From Ricinus communis (lineage: Eukaryota; Streptophyta; Magnoliopsida; Malpighiales; Euphorbiaceae): 64,000 nucleotides of DNA. Positions 1 through 10,936 of this stretch are shown one piece after another. The notes under the pieces were generated by a model. That model saw only the letters and a list, made by a program, of their open reading frames with translations, was not told where the DNA came from and searched no databases. Both the position numbers and the translations under genes were made by a program. The stretch is from assembly GCF_019578655.1 (NCBI RefSeq), contig NC_063257.1:24941939-25005938 (forward strand), read 5' to 3'. Position 1 is the stretch's first letter, and the number at the start of each line of letters is the position of its first letter.

Positions 1-1572
1 TAAGTTGTAGCTGCATGTGCGTTGTATTCTACTCAACTTAGGGCCCGTTTCAGATACATTACAGATCGAGCAGTTGGCTGGATTTGATTAAATAATAGAG
101 CTTAAGTCCTTCTTTTATATGCGAACTGTGACCGCAGCTCATGCCTCATTATCCTCTTCTCATTTATTGAAACTTTATTGGTTCTAATAAGCATTGATGC
201 TTTCCTTTTCCTTTATTTGGAAATTTACGCAAGGTTTAGGTGTATATGTCAACTAAACTTGATAGATGATTAATACATATTTATTAACTTTTTTAGTATA
301 TATATATCTAAAATTAATTTAAAGTGTATCGGACGAGATTTTTATAGATGGAAAAATATTATCTTAAGAATTTTGACGCAGCTCTATACTCAAGACTTGA
401 ATTCGAAATCTTAGTTAAACTAGAAAAATCTTTTATATATATTATTATCTCTACAAACAATTGAAAAAATGTGCCAACCATCTAATATTAAAATATTAAA
501 TATACGTATATATATATAATTCTTATATTTAATGCAGTTTATACACCTGGTGTAGGCACAAATCAATCTTTCTCTATTTAAAAAATTCTTATTTAATTTA
601 AATGTATATTTCGACCTATATATTAAACTAATAAACGAGTGACACATATTTATTAATTTTAAATAATTAAATATTTATTAGTTATCTGATATCAAATTAT
701 AAAGTATACATACATGTATACGTGTTATTTACTTATTCATATTATATATTTCAAATTTTTATTGCGTTCTTAATATAGAGGAGCCAGTCTCAAATAATAA
801 AAGAAAATAAAAATATTAATGATAATTAAATAAAGCAAATTAATGAGAATGGAAAATTTCAATCTAGTAGATATTTCTGACTGGAGCAATTGTTTAATTT
901 TAAAATCTAATTAGGTTTACAAAATCAAGAGATCCTAAGCCAGTCCTTCTATTGGGAGATTCATCAACTGTGTTTGTTGCATCGTTTAAATCAATTGGGT
1001 ATTAGATTTAGATAATCAAATTTGCAAAAGATAATCCATAGAAGCTGTTATAAGTATGAATAGACCTAATCTCATGCTGAACAATAATTAGCTCTAGATA
1101 TATTAATAATAGTACAAACTGTTAAACCAGACGAGACTAAACTAAATTTGACAGCTTGATTTAGTTTGAGTCTTGAAAAAGTATATTTGATATTTAATTG
1201 CCATGCTTGTGACTCTGAGTTGATCAATAAAAGTAACTAAAAGATAACTGGTGACTTAGAATGTTAGAGTAATAAACTATCTTAAGAAACACTAGAATTC
1301 TTAATTGAAAATTCAAGTTGAAATAGGGATGCGATTACATCTTCTTCCATGTCTATATTTGAAAATTTTAATATAAATTATTTTAAAAAAATCAGATAAA
1401 ACATTTTTTTCAGTTTAATTTAATTATCTTTTTTTTTTTCAATTAAAAAGTTTACTTTGATTCATAAATACCAACGTTTAGTGTTTTAATTTAATTTGAG
1501 AATTTCTAAAAACCACATTGAATCAAGTTATAAATATCTTTAATTCTTCTCTCGCAAGTCTAGATTATTAAT
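1..1572. other. AT-rich intergenic DNA, no gene seen
   Basis: No coding region, RNA gene or recognisable transposon is visible here. The sequence is AT-rich with homopolymer runs, and the short open frames (for example 420-647 on the minus strand) are low-complexity and resemble nothing known to me. The first bases could be the tail of a transcribed region lying left of the window, but nothing supports that. Confidence 0.5.
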
Positions 1573-2693
1573 TGCTAAAATTTTTATTTGTAAGTGTACA
1601 AGGTAATTACAGTATAAACCAGTGAATCAATATCAATCCCACATGAATAACTCAATTGATATTTGGTAAAACTTGTGAAAACCCAATTGATATTTGTGAA
1701 AATTTGTGTAAACTAAAACAACTATAAAAATTAAAAATTAAAATAATAAAAGCAATTAATAAAAAGATTTAAACTTCAATAGTTAAAAACACTAAGAATG
1801 TGTTTACTTATAGAAAACTATGTCAGTTTTCATTTAAAAATCTTTGAAAAAAAATTTAAAATAAAAACAAAATATAGACTTGTACTATTTCGCTAAAATG
1901 GAGATAAAAAACAATTTTTCATGCTTTTAAAGTTATAACTAAACTTTTTAAAACAAGCTTTACTATATTTTCAATATTTTTCTTTATACAAGAAGTCACT
2001 TGTTTTCAAATGAAAACAAGGAGTTTTCACTTTACTTATTCTAAAATTACCCTTTAAACTTAAAAATATTATCTAAATAGAAAATAAATTTTTATATGAA
2101 AGCAAATAAATATGTTTTACAAATTTTATAAAATCTTTATGAAAATGAAAAGTTTCATTTTCCTTAAAAATTAGAAAATGAAAATAAAAAGAATTATCTA
2201 CAAGTAAACATGATCAAAGTATTGTTTAATGACAATAATCATGAAGCCAAATAAAATTTTCAATTCTTAAGTACAATGTTTCTTAAAATATTTTAATACG
2301 AGTGGAAATAAAAAGCAACAAGATTTGTTAAAAGGACAAAACGAAGTTCTAAACCATTAACGTCAATTTTGTAACCTACAATGTATAAGAGTTTAAGAAC
2401 TTTATGAGATGTCCAGTAACACCATTTTTATTATAAATTGTTTTTGAATGAATCTGAAAACACTCCTATAGGTTTCATCCCTGCTCTTAGGGTTTGTCCT
2501 TGGTTTTTTAGGCATGTTCCATTGCTTGAGGTTGAGCTAAGAACCATTTATGTATAAGAATTACTCTTTAACATCTAGATAGCTTTAAAGACACTTCCCA
2601 ACCCTAAAAATCTTCTAATTCTATTTTTCTTTCTCACTCTTTGCAACTATCCTAACTTTTCTATCACTTCAATAATACTATATTGTGAGCAGC
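1573..2693 (-). repeat. Degenerate LTR-like segment, minus orientation
   Basis: The left edge (TGCTAAAATTTTTATTTG, then a GTGTAC segment and a 'caatcccac' stretch) has the layout of the U5 end of plant gypsy LTRs read on the minus strand. Elements E and F carry the comparable 'cttgcgagtact' and 'gatcgacctc' parts. Further right are AG-box-like pieces and a pyrimidine-rich patch. No internal region or target duplication is visible, and element B truncates it at 2694. A MITE-like insert occupies 1801-2210. The identification rests on layout, not on an alignment. Confidence 0.35.
1801..2210. mobile_element. MITE-like element with imperfect terminal inverted repeats
   Basis: The segment begins TGTTTACTTATAGA and ends with the reverse complement of TGTTTACTTGTAGATAATTC, giving inverted termini of about 14-18 bp. 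The interior (about 410 bp) is AT-rich and non-coding, with A/T tracts typical of a foldback DNA element. No clear target-site duplication is seen, so the superfamily (hAT-like or other) stays open. Confidence 0.45.
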
Positions 2694-3910
2694 TGATGTG
2701 CGTAAAATACATACATCTAAATGGAGTTTTTAAGGCTGATTTTATATATATTTGGATGTAAATTGGTCCGAACACTCACCTTATGCGTCTGTTTGTGTGC
2801 ATTAGGTCCAAAAGAAGTCAAAGAGTGATAAAGAAAAGAATTGGAGCAGAATTAGACGTCAAAGTTGCCAAAACAAGTCAAGTTTGCGCATGAGGAAGCT
2901 GAACACGGCCGTGTTAGTTTTAACACTGGCCGTGTTCCCAACACATTCTGAAGAAACGGGTCGTGTTGGGTGCATTTGACAACAGAAAAAAGAAGCGTTA
3001 AGGAGCACGACCACAGAGAGTAACACGGCCATCAGCACGGGGCCGTGTTCCCAACACGCCCACCAATACCAGGCCGTGTTGGGAACACGAGCATCAACAC
3101 GGCCATGTTCGCGGCAGTTGGAAAAATTAATTAAAAGAAAGAAAAGAGGAAAACGCGAGCCAAGTAGGGTTAGGACGTCCCAAACTCATTTCTTTCTCTT
3201 TTTAAGGGTTTTCTGAGCTGGAACTAAGGAAAAAGGAGACTTGGACCAAGGTTTCAACTGGATTCTCTTCGAAGACTGAAGATTGGCGAGGTTCGTTGAG
3301 TGGTTTCAATTCGAGCAAGAGGAACAATAATCGATTCAAGATTGGGCAAGAGGAATTGGACCTGTTTACTCTCATCCAAGGGTGTATTCGGGTTTTTCTA
3401 CCCTTACTCATTGTTGTAATTAAATTCTTGTGGGTTTTGATAATGAACATGATTAGCTAAACTTGTTAACCCATTGGGGTTCTTTATCTAGGGATTTTTG
3501 TAATTAACTTTTGAATTGAATGTATTGATTTTCAATATTGATTTGCAATGGAAGTGCTTATTATTTTTTCTTCATATCTTGTTGAATGATTATTGGAATT
3601 TGAATGTTCTTGAGAAAGACGTTTAGGTTTGGATTGTTCTTTGCAACCTAGAATTGAATTCGCCTAGAGATAGGGTGTTCGTTCTACCGAATTGAGAATT
3701 AACAACTCTCAATAGTGTTAAATGGTACATAATGCTAATTTGGATAATTAGAGTTAGGAAGAGATTCCAACCTAATTAATCTAAGTTAAGATGTTAGTGT
3801 CCTTGAAAAAGGCGTTAATTACGTAGAGATTTTCCCATGAAAATTGAATTCAATCAATCAATTCCATCTTTAGTTTCCATTCCCTAGAGACAAGAATTCC
3901 CAAGGGGTTA
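2694..3910 (+). repeat. Element B 5' LTR, left part
   Basis: This is the first 1,217 bp of the B 5' LTR, cut by element A after GGTTA (3906-3910). It contains the palindromic AACACGGCCGTGTT cluster (about 2902-3115), then ATTAATTAAAAG (a TATA-like site), then a CT-rich stretch and 'agggttttctgagctgg'. The LTR resumes at 12445 and ends at 12686, for a joined length of about 1,459 bp. That agrees with the 1,454-bp 3' LTR at 24094. Confidence 0.92.
2902..3115 (+). repeat. Palindromic CACGGCCGTG cluster in B 5' LTR
   Basis: Dispersed, partly decayed copies of the self-complementary AACACGGCCGTGTT occur here, with a perfect copy at 2902-2915. Variants such as AACACGGCCAT, GGGCCGTGTT and AACACGCCC follow. 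The island is CG-rich inside AT-rich DNA and ends just upstream of the TATA-like ATTAATTAAAAG. Confidence 0.8.
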
Positions 3911-5385
3911 TGATGTGCGTAAAATACACACATCTAAATAGGGTTTTTAAGATTGATTTTATGGACATTTGGATGTGAATTGGTCTCAACACTCACCTTA
4001 TACATATGTTTGTGTGCATTAGGTCCAAAAGAGGTCAAAGGATGAAAAAGGAAAGAATTGGAGAATAATTGGACGTCAAAGCTGCCGAAATGAGCTAAGT
4101 ACGAGCATGAGGAAGCTGAACATGGCCGTGTTGATCTCAACACTGGCCGTGTTATCAACACGGTCACAAACATGGGCCGTGTTACCAACATGGGGAAAAA
4201 CACGGCCGTGTTGGACATCAAAGAAGAAGTAGATTTTAGGGAGCACGGCCACAGAGAGTAACACGGTCAGGAACACCATCCCGTGTTGATAACACGGCCA
4301 GAAACACGGCCATTTTGGAGGCGACAGGGGGTATTAATTAAAAGAACGAAAAGAAAAGAAAGAGAGGAGGCTAGGGTTAGAACGTCCTAAAATCCTAATT
4401 TTTCTGTCCCTAAGGGTTTTCTGAGCTGAAACCAAGGGAAAAGGAGACTTGGATCAAGGTTTCAATCAGATTTCCTTGAAGGATCGAAGATTGGGCAAGG
4501 TTCATTGATTGATTTTCAAATCGAGCAAGAGGAACAAGAATCAATTCAATTGGAGCAAAAGGATTTGGGGCTGTTTACTCTCATCCAAGAGTGTAATCGG
4601 GTTTTCTCTACCTTTGCTTATTGTTGTAATTGAATTCTTGTATATTTTGAGAATGAACATGATTAGCTAGATTGATTAAATCCATTGGGATTTCTTTACT
4701 ATGTTGGCTTGATATTATATTGTTGGATTGTTTGAGTTGGTTTTGTATTCTTCTTGTTTTCAGTATTAATAAGATTGTGCATTATTCATGAGACGTTGTG
4801 AATTGTGATGTTTAGATTGCTTTATGAGATTGAGAAATCCGTTTGGCAATTGGAATTTTGAATAGCAAGAACTGGTTAATAATCGCTTAGAGATAAGGAT
4901 AATTAACTAGCCGGATTAAGAATTAACAAAGCTTAATAGAGGCGGATTAAAGCTTAATGCTAATTTAAGAATCAATCGTTAGGAAGAGATTCCAACTTTA
5001 GGTTATTAGGTTTAGGAATTCGGTTATCTCGAGAGAGAAACCGAATTCGGTTAAGAATTCGTCCATGGGTAGCATAATTAGACTCACCGATCCTTTATCT
5101 TTTTCTTGATTGCCAACTAGTTTAGATTCCCTTTGGGTTTGTCTTCTTGTCTTGATTATTTCACTTATCAATTACTCCTGCATCTCCCTTAGAACTTAGC
5201 TCGTAGTTAATAGTTAGTTTAGAATTTATTCATCATCCATTTTAGGTTAATATAACAAAGAACAAAGGAGTAACTCTGGGCTTTCGCTTTCCGAGGAATA
5301 CGACCTTGATACTCGCCATTAGTGCTAGGACCGCATCGATAGGTACACTGCCTTAGATTGTAGCTAACACGAGTAGCACCCATCA
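3911..5385 (+). repeat. Element A 5' LTR
   Basis: It runs from TGATGTGCGTAAAATACACA to GTAGCACCCATCA, 1,475 bp. It contains the palindromic cluster (about 4115-4315, perfect copy at 4199-4212), the TATA-like ATTAATTAAAAG at about 4334, then a pyrimidine patch. From about 4660 on it follows the A/C/D subtype, which differs from the B LTR until the shared U5 end ATCGATAGGTACACTGCC. Confidence 0.93.
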
Positions 5386-5390
5386 AGTTT

Positions 5391-5408
5391 TGGCGTTGTT
5401 TGCAATTG
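5391..5408 (+). promoter_or_regulatory. Degenerate primer-binding site of element A
   Basis: At this place sister elements have a match to the tRNA-Asp 3' end (perfect in D: TGGCGCCGTTGCCGGGGA). Element A reads TGGCGTTGTTTGCAATTG, so only TGGCG and a few later bases fit. Flanking bases (AGTTT before, GTTTGAAAACT after) align well, which places the site. The site looks mutated with a small deletion, although the LTR pair is young. Confidence 0.6.
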
Positions 5409-5572
5409 TTTGAAAACTATAGTGAAATTTGCTATTTGTTAATTTAGCCATTTTTTTTTCTTTCTTATTATTTTATGATTTTTATTTTTTTTTGTTTATT
5501 TATTTTATTTTATTTGTACATATTTATTTAGCTTAAGTTTATGATTCAGATAGTGAATGATAAGGAGGTTCA

Positions 5573-6746
5573 ATGCTAAACTCAAAATCTTTGTATGACG
5601 CTTTGGAAAATGGGATTAGGAACCAAAAGAGTGCTAAAAATTGGGATACCCATGCATCTTTAGAAGCTCGAGTGGAATCGTTTTGCAGGGCTACCGATCA
5701 ACTCTCCACTCCTATCCTTTCATCTCAAGTTTTTTATGAATTTTGTTGTGGTTTACATTTGAGTAATGATTGTCCATTGTGCAGTGATTTTACTCCTCAT
5801 TCTTATAACTGTGAACAGGTGAATTATACGGGCAATTGGCCAAGTGACTCATATGGAAGCACCTATAATCAAGAGTGGAGTACTCATTCACCCTATGGAT
5901 GGAGCTTAGATGGCCCAGAACCACCAGAATCTCAGCAACTACATCAGCAGCCTACTCTTGCACCTTCAACTCAAGATGAAGAGTGAGTGTCGGAGGAGTT
6001 GATGATGAGGTTCATTACAAGTCTTGATGATAGATTCCAACAAACAGAGAGGATACTTGAAGATCAACAAGCCTCGATTAATAACATAGAGCATCAAGTA
6101 GACTTAATCTTCAAGTTACTAGCTGAAGAGCAATCGAGAACTCTATCAAAGCATCGAATCCGAGAAACATTTGGTAGCCGTCACTTTGCGTTCAGGTGAG
6201 AATTTTTCTGGTTTATCTATTATGTTTGACGATGATGCTTATGTGCAGGACGATTTCTTGAACATAGAGATGGAACCAGAAAAGGAAGAGGCGAACATAA
6301 TTCCTCTAAAAGACTATCAACAGGAATGTACAGTTGATGATGCTGAGTTGCAGTTAGAGGAATTGTTGGTAGATTTTCCACAAGTCCCTTCGATGATGGA
6401 AGATGAGCACGAGTTGTCCAATGAAGAAGTCTTGGAGGAGCTCGAGTTTCTCCTAGTAAGTGAACCAAGCCAAGGACTGAAGAAAACCATCGACACTCCT
6501 GAAGAGATTGCCCAACCGTCGATCCTTCCAATTGTTGAAACTCTAGCTTTCAAATTGGAAGAGGCCCTAGAGCATCATGACTACGTGCAAATATATGAGG
6601 AGCGAGTTTTGCCCATCATCTGGCGACTTGCTTGGTATGGGAAGAGGAAGTTGACGATTATCCCTCTAAGCGGATATTTGAAGCCATTTGCTTGGAAGAA
6701 GGATGGATGGTCGCCAATCCCCACCGTTTCCTTTTCACCATGAGTC
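5573..6746 (+). pseudogene. Element A ORF1: gag C-terminal/linker fusion, broken
   Basis: The reading frame opens MLNSKSLYDALENG. It contains a degenerate zinc-knuckle-like CPLCSDFTPHSYNC (element B has CEFCGGPHYNAN), then the NTY-type stretch STYNQEWSTHSPYGW typical of Athila gag. A helical segment follows (about residues 140-190) and the AVTLRSGE motif, then an acidic linker with LSNEEVLEELEFLL that matches the segment between protease and RT in B. It ends near 6743. Breaks: TGA at 5984-5986 and a frameshift near 6150-6170. Element D has different breaks in the same protein, so the ancestor was probably one ORF of about 390 residues with no enzyme domain. It may have been a structural protein packaged with a partner's particles; that role is inferred. 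Confidence 0.75.
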
Positions 6747-6968
6747 CAGCTAAGAAGACTCACCACATCAAAAAGAAGCGCTTTTGGGAGGCACCCCAAA
6801 TTCTATTTTTCAATTTGAATACTTTACCCTTGCATTGTGAACTTAGTTGATTAGGTTTTATAGTTGGTTTTTGTTAAGTTTTATTTATGTTGAGTATATG
6901 AGTTGAGGATTTATTAGTTTTGCAAGTGAGAAAGAGTGAGAAAGTACTGAGAATCGCAACTTTTGCAT
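6747..6968 (+). other. Spacer after element A ORF1
   Basis: This holds the 'aagcgcttttgggaggcacccca' type stretch that commonly follows the last pol codons in Athila-like elements, then about 150 bp of AT-rich sequence shared with element B at 19800-19960. No ORF is supported. Confidence 0.6.
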
Positions 6969-6978
6969 TATCTAGAGA

Positions 6979-7253
6979 TAAACACGGGCGTGTTCAAGAC
7001 CGTGTTCATTAACACGGCCCGTGTTCTGATTGAAGAAAATCAAACTAAGATGAACACGTTCACAGAATCTAACACGGGCATTTATGCCCTGCCGTGTCCA
7101 CAACACGTTCCCGTGTCAAAGACCGTGTCCTTAACACGGGTGTGTTCTGAGAAGTGGTAAGTCAGCACGTTTTTATTCGCTTAACACGGCCCGATATCCA
7201 TACCGTGTTCATGAACACGGCCCATGTTGTGGAACACGGGCGTGTTCCGCGCA
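6979..7253 (+). repeat. Internal palindromic CACGG/CCGTG array of element A
   Basis: Many copies of half-sites AACACGG and CCGTGTT occur here, often in inverted pairs (for example 'aacacgggcgtgtt' and 'aacacggcccgtgtt'). The block has the same composition and motif as the array in the LTRs. It stops about 7 bp before the TATATATA at 7260, so it sits in the position of an upstream promoter block. Confidence 0.82.
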
Positions 7254-7259
7254 CTTGCC

Positions 7260-7267
7260 TATATATA
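7260..7267 (+). promoter_or_regulatory. Putative internal TATA box for ORF3, element A
   Basis: TATATATA follows the palindromic array directly. About 30-60 bp downstream is a CT-rich patch (cccccatctcttactctctc), resembling a plant Y-patch/initiator. Element B has TATAAAAA at the equivalent place (20375). Function is inferred from position and conservation. Confidence 0.55.
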
Positions 7268-7365
7268 CCACTTCATTCCAAAAAAAAAAAATTTACTCTC
7301 CCCCATCTCTTACTCTCTCACATCTTATTTCTCATTTCGAAGGCTTTGGATATTGCGTTTGTCAA

Positions 7366-7927
7366 GTAAGTACCCTCCAACTTCATTTTTTATTATTTTA
7401 TTTTGATATTAGTGCGAATTTATATTTTCTTTGTGTTTCAATTTTTTTTTATTTATTTATTTTTTGTTTATTCCCTTATTTTATTATTTGGTGCATGCAT
7501 TTACATTCGTGTTTGTGCTTAATTTTCTTTTATTTTCTTTAATATAGTTTATATACTTAACTTGCTCATATTTTCCGTTTTTCTTTTCTACCATTATTTA
7601 TGATTGTGATTAATTCCTTATTTTTCTCTTTATCATTATTGTCGGTCGCTAAACAATAGGCTCTGTCATAGATAGTCGACTCTGTTTGTATCTATTTTAT
7701 ATTAGCATGTTGGTTTGCCTTGTGATGGATTATGGCGAAGTAAACTCCATATGGATGAATTGCAAATTTAATTGGTTAGCATTAGTTGGCAGTGTTGTGG
7801 ATTAAATTTTCTTTGTAGGACATTGAGCAGTTTAATTTTATCGAGTTAAATCGTTTGGTTTGTTCATTTTATGCCGTTATGCTGCCAGAATTTTGTTGAT
7901 CCTTAGTATTAAAAGTTTCCTTTTCAG
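7366..7927 (+). other. Putative intron in the ORF3 leader, element A
   Basis: The donor is AA|GTAAGTACCCTCCA at 7366 and the acceptor is TTTCCTTTTCAG ending at 7927, six bases before the ORF3 ATG (7933). The 562-nt interior is T-rich, as plant introns are. Element B has the same donor context and acceptor with a 485-nt interior (20482-20966) that differs in length and sequence, while the splice sites are conserved. Splicing has not been shown; RNA reads would settle it. Confidence 0.6.
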
Positions 7928-7932
7928 GTACC

Positions 7933-9515
7933 ATGTCCACCAGACGAGGATCAGGAGTTTACAAAAGGAGGCGGACTGATGGTTCCTCTTCCTCTCGATC
8001 GTTAGGTGCTGCATCGACTAGTTCAAGCCAAATTAGACCACCACAGCACCATCGATTCCTACTTTTCCAAGGGCAGCCCACCTTTGACCAGAGATATCAA
8101 TCGATGAGGCACAAAGATTTGGAAAGGGGCGTGGGATAGGCCCGGCCGGAGACCGTCGGACTTGCGACTGCGATCGCCGATATCTTGAGACACTCCCATT
8201 TCAACATTTCTTTGACATTGTTGAACCAACATATAGGGAGTTGGTATGGAGTTTGCCGTACTTTCTTTCTGCAAAGCCGGTTGCGGGACTTCCAACAACC
8301 GGATGCGATCAGTTTCGGACTAGCAAGGCGGACTTTCACGATGAGTGTATAGCAGTTTGGGGTACACTTAGGCTTGTGGACCGAGGAGGATGCAATTTGG
8401 AGAGGTTTATAGTCATTGTATACACACGCTGGTGTGTCATATCTGCAGATGTGGGCTGAGATTTCGATGACACCGAGGGTTCTGATGCCGGCCAGTCCAA
8501 GGCGTCTAACTTGCTTGAGGGACTGCGGTACTTGCATGCATTGCTGGCTAGGACCATCAACGGCAGGGGGAGATAGTGGTGGTGTAGTTACCCGGCCAGA
8601 CTGTTTATACTTTACAAAGCATGCACCGGCACGGTCTGTCGACATGGGGTACTTATTGGCCGAGACGGTCGGTGCCTGCAACAACTCAAAGAAGGTATTT
8701 TCCCATTTTGGGACTTACATTACTCGGTGGCTAGGAGCTTAAGAGTTTTGGAGGAAGCGATACCACATTTGACAGAGCTGGGGGTGATGGAGACGTTGGG
8801 ACTTCCCCAGATGGTTAGTATGGGGATGGTGACTCATAGGCAGGGTCCGCTAGTACCGGAGTATAGGCCCGAGGAATGCTCTCTTGGCGGCCTTTCGGAG
8901 AGGAGCGACTGCCCCACGAGCCCATGGTACAGGATGTCCCACCTTCTTCCGATATTCCGAGTCTTCCTCCAGACCGTCTACTTCAGCTCCTTTTGGGTCT
9001 TCTTCAACTGTTTTAGGAGTCTCCCCAATTGAGTTTAGAGAGCTGCGGCTTAGAGTGCGAGAGGTTGGCGGAGGAGGCGGCATTTCATTCGACAAGAGGC
9101 TTTTAACGGGACCTTTACGTCGGTGAGTTTGAGCCGGGATGATGGCTCGGTTTGAGAGCGAGGCTATGCTTCAAGCCCTGATTGAAAGCAGGGAGGTAGG
9201 TTAGAGGCCTCTATGGCCAATGATATGTTCGATGATATTTTTGCTACAGACTTTGCACCTGCCTATCCACAGAGCCGGGTTCCAGAGCAGAGCCATTTTG
9301 ACATCCCTTTAGCGAATGATCCAGCTGGCCCTCCCTCTCCAACTGAGCACCCTTCAACACGGCTGACGAGCCTCCTATTGGCCGCTCCTTCCGATCCACC
9401 GAGCTCCGCATGTGACACTACTTCCGATCCTCAAAGAGCAGCCACTCCTCCACCACAGACCAGCCAGCGCCCTGATATACCTGTTGATGCACCTCTTTTC
9501 ACTCCGGAGCCATAA
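7933..9515 (+). pseudogene. Element A ORF3 (Athila third ORF), heavily frameshifted
   Basis: The start is MSTRRGSGVYKRRRTDG, a basic NLS-like N-terminus, chosen because ATG follows the putative splice acceptor and matches element B. The sequence then tracks B ORF3 through 'RHKFLLF'-like, 'FGVDLGLWTEED'-like and 'GPLGPEYR'-like parts, but in several frames. The last piece is the readable 9213-9515 tail, with MFDDIFATDF and a Pro/Ser/Thr-rich end. At least four frameshifts and several stops are present, so it is non-functional. Confidence 0.75.
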
Positions 9516-9563
9516 TCAGGGCAGTATTAGTTTCTTTTTCCTTTTTCATTTCATATATTTTGT

Positions 9564-9598
9564 ACACTGAGGACAATGTGTCCTTCAAGTGTGGGGTG
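9564..9598 (+). promoter_or_regulatory. First hairpin + PPT-like module, element A
   Basis: ACACTG-AGGA-CAATGT can form a six-position stem with one mismatch and an AGGA loop. Seven bases later comes AAGTGTGGGGTG (9587-9598), nearly identical to the true PPT at 10961. It is not next to an LTR, so it may be a second plus-strand priming site or a signal of another kind. Confidence 0.5.
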
Positions 9599-10936
9599 GT
9601 GATATCAATATATACTTACTTTCATGTTCTATTATTTTGTATATGAAATTTAGATCCTTTTCTAGTGTATATATCGCATTTCATTTATTCCATCTCAGTT
9701 ATTTGTTTATTCTTTGTGCAATTTTTTTGTAAAATTTTGAAAATTTTTCACTTTGTTTCGATGCTCTTACTGTTGACTTGCTTTTGAAATCCTGTTTATG
9801 TCCATGTGATCGGGTAAAACCGATAGTGTTGAGTCTTGCGGAAGAATGTAAGATAATTAGTTTGAGTTTTGCACTAAGTTGCTTTGGTCTATTTAATTCT
9901 GTTTTGATGATTTTTATTTGGAACCTACTCAAAAAGCACACTTGTGAGAAATTGAGCCTAAATTGTAAGCATACACGTTATATGCTTTTATTTATTTCTT
10001 GTTGAGAGTGCCAATTACTGTTTTTACTTTTAGAACTTGCTCGGTAATGCTTATGAGGGCCACAAGGAGAGTTTAATACTTTGGTATGATAGAGGCACTT
10101 AGGTTTTTCATTCTAGCCAAATAGCCTTCATTCATTTATTGATTCTGTAGATAACCCTTTCTTTCACCATTTCTTTTATCATATTCTATTACCACTTAGT
10201 TTTATTCTGCTTTGGGTTATGATTTTGCACATGAGTTGTTTATATTGGGAACTCTTGTCTTGGGAATAGCTTTAGAATCTTGTAGCAGCTTACTTCAATC
10301 CAAAAAGAAATTCACTCTATTATGTGAATGTTCTTCTCTTATGAAAAAAAAAAGAAAGAAAAAAAAATATAGAAATAGAAGAATAAGTGGGAAAGGTGAT
10401 GAAAAGAAAGAAAGTAAGTGAGCCAAACATTTTTGGACTTGATTCCTATTTCCCACCTTGGACTACTGTTCATTGTTTATCCCTTATAATTTTTGTGGCT
10501 TGTGTGCAGGTCATGTAATTCATTGCAGAACACCATAGGTTCAACTCTGACCAAATTTACCTACCCCTACCTAATCCCCATTACAATCCTTATAAAGACC
10601 TCTTGACATGGTTGTTGACTCTCCATAAGTGGTAGGAGTAGGATTTAAGAGCAAGCATATAGTAAGTAAGGCAGTAGTTGATGCATTGAGCAATTAAACA
10701 CTACCCTTTAAACACTTTGAGTGATTTAGAGTGAATCCGGTGAGGAGTTGGTTCCGAATAATTTTGTTGAGACGATTGTGTGAATTATTGGCATCTTAGT
10801 TGTGATACTTGAATTGATTGCTTCTTTTCTTTTTGTTTGACTTACGCTTGTTAAGGATATGTGCAGGAGCTCTCTAGCTTGTCTGTCAGTTTAAGTATTG
10901 TTCCTTAGTGGTTTATTTTCCTTATTTTACTTTTGA

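Noticed and set aside
420..647. Short minus-strand ORF
   Set aside because: Low-complexity, in AT-rich DNA, with no protein-like pattern or conserved neighbour.
3934..4279. Minus-strand ORFs across the LTR of A (and the equal ones at 11084-11381, 17813-18001, 24254-24460)
   Set aside because: They arise from the CG-rich palindromic repeats, which lack stops on both strands; the reading changes between copies.
6220..6553. Antisense ORFs over element A ORF1 (also 37478-37811 in D)
   Set aside because: Shadows of the sense frame, which has clear gag-type motifs.
6979..7253. Array resembling a CRISPR repeat-spacer pattern
   Set aside because: Spacing is irregular, the units are palindromic half-sites and not full repeats, and the context is a plant retrotransposon.
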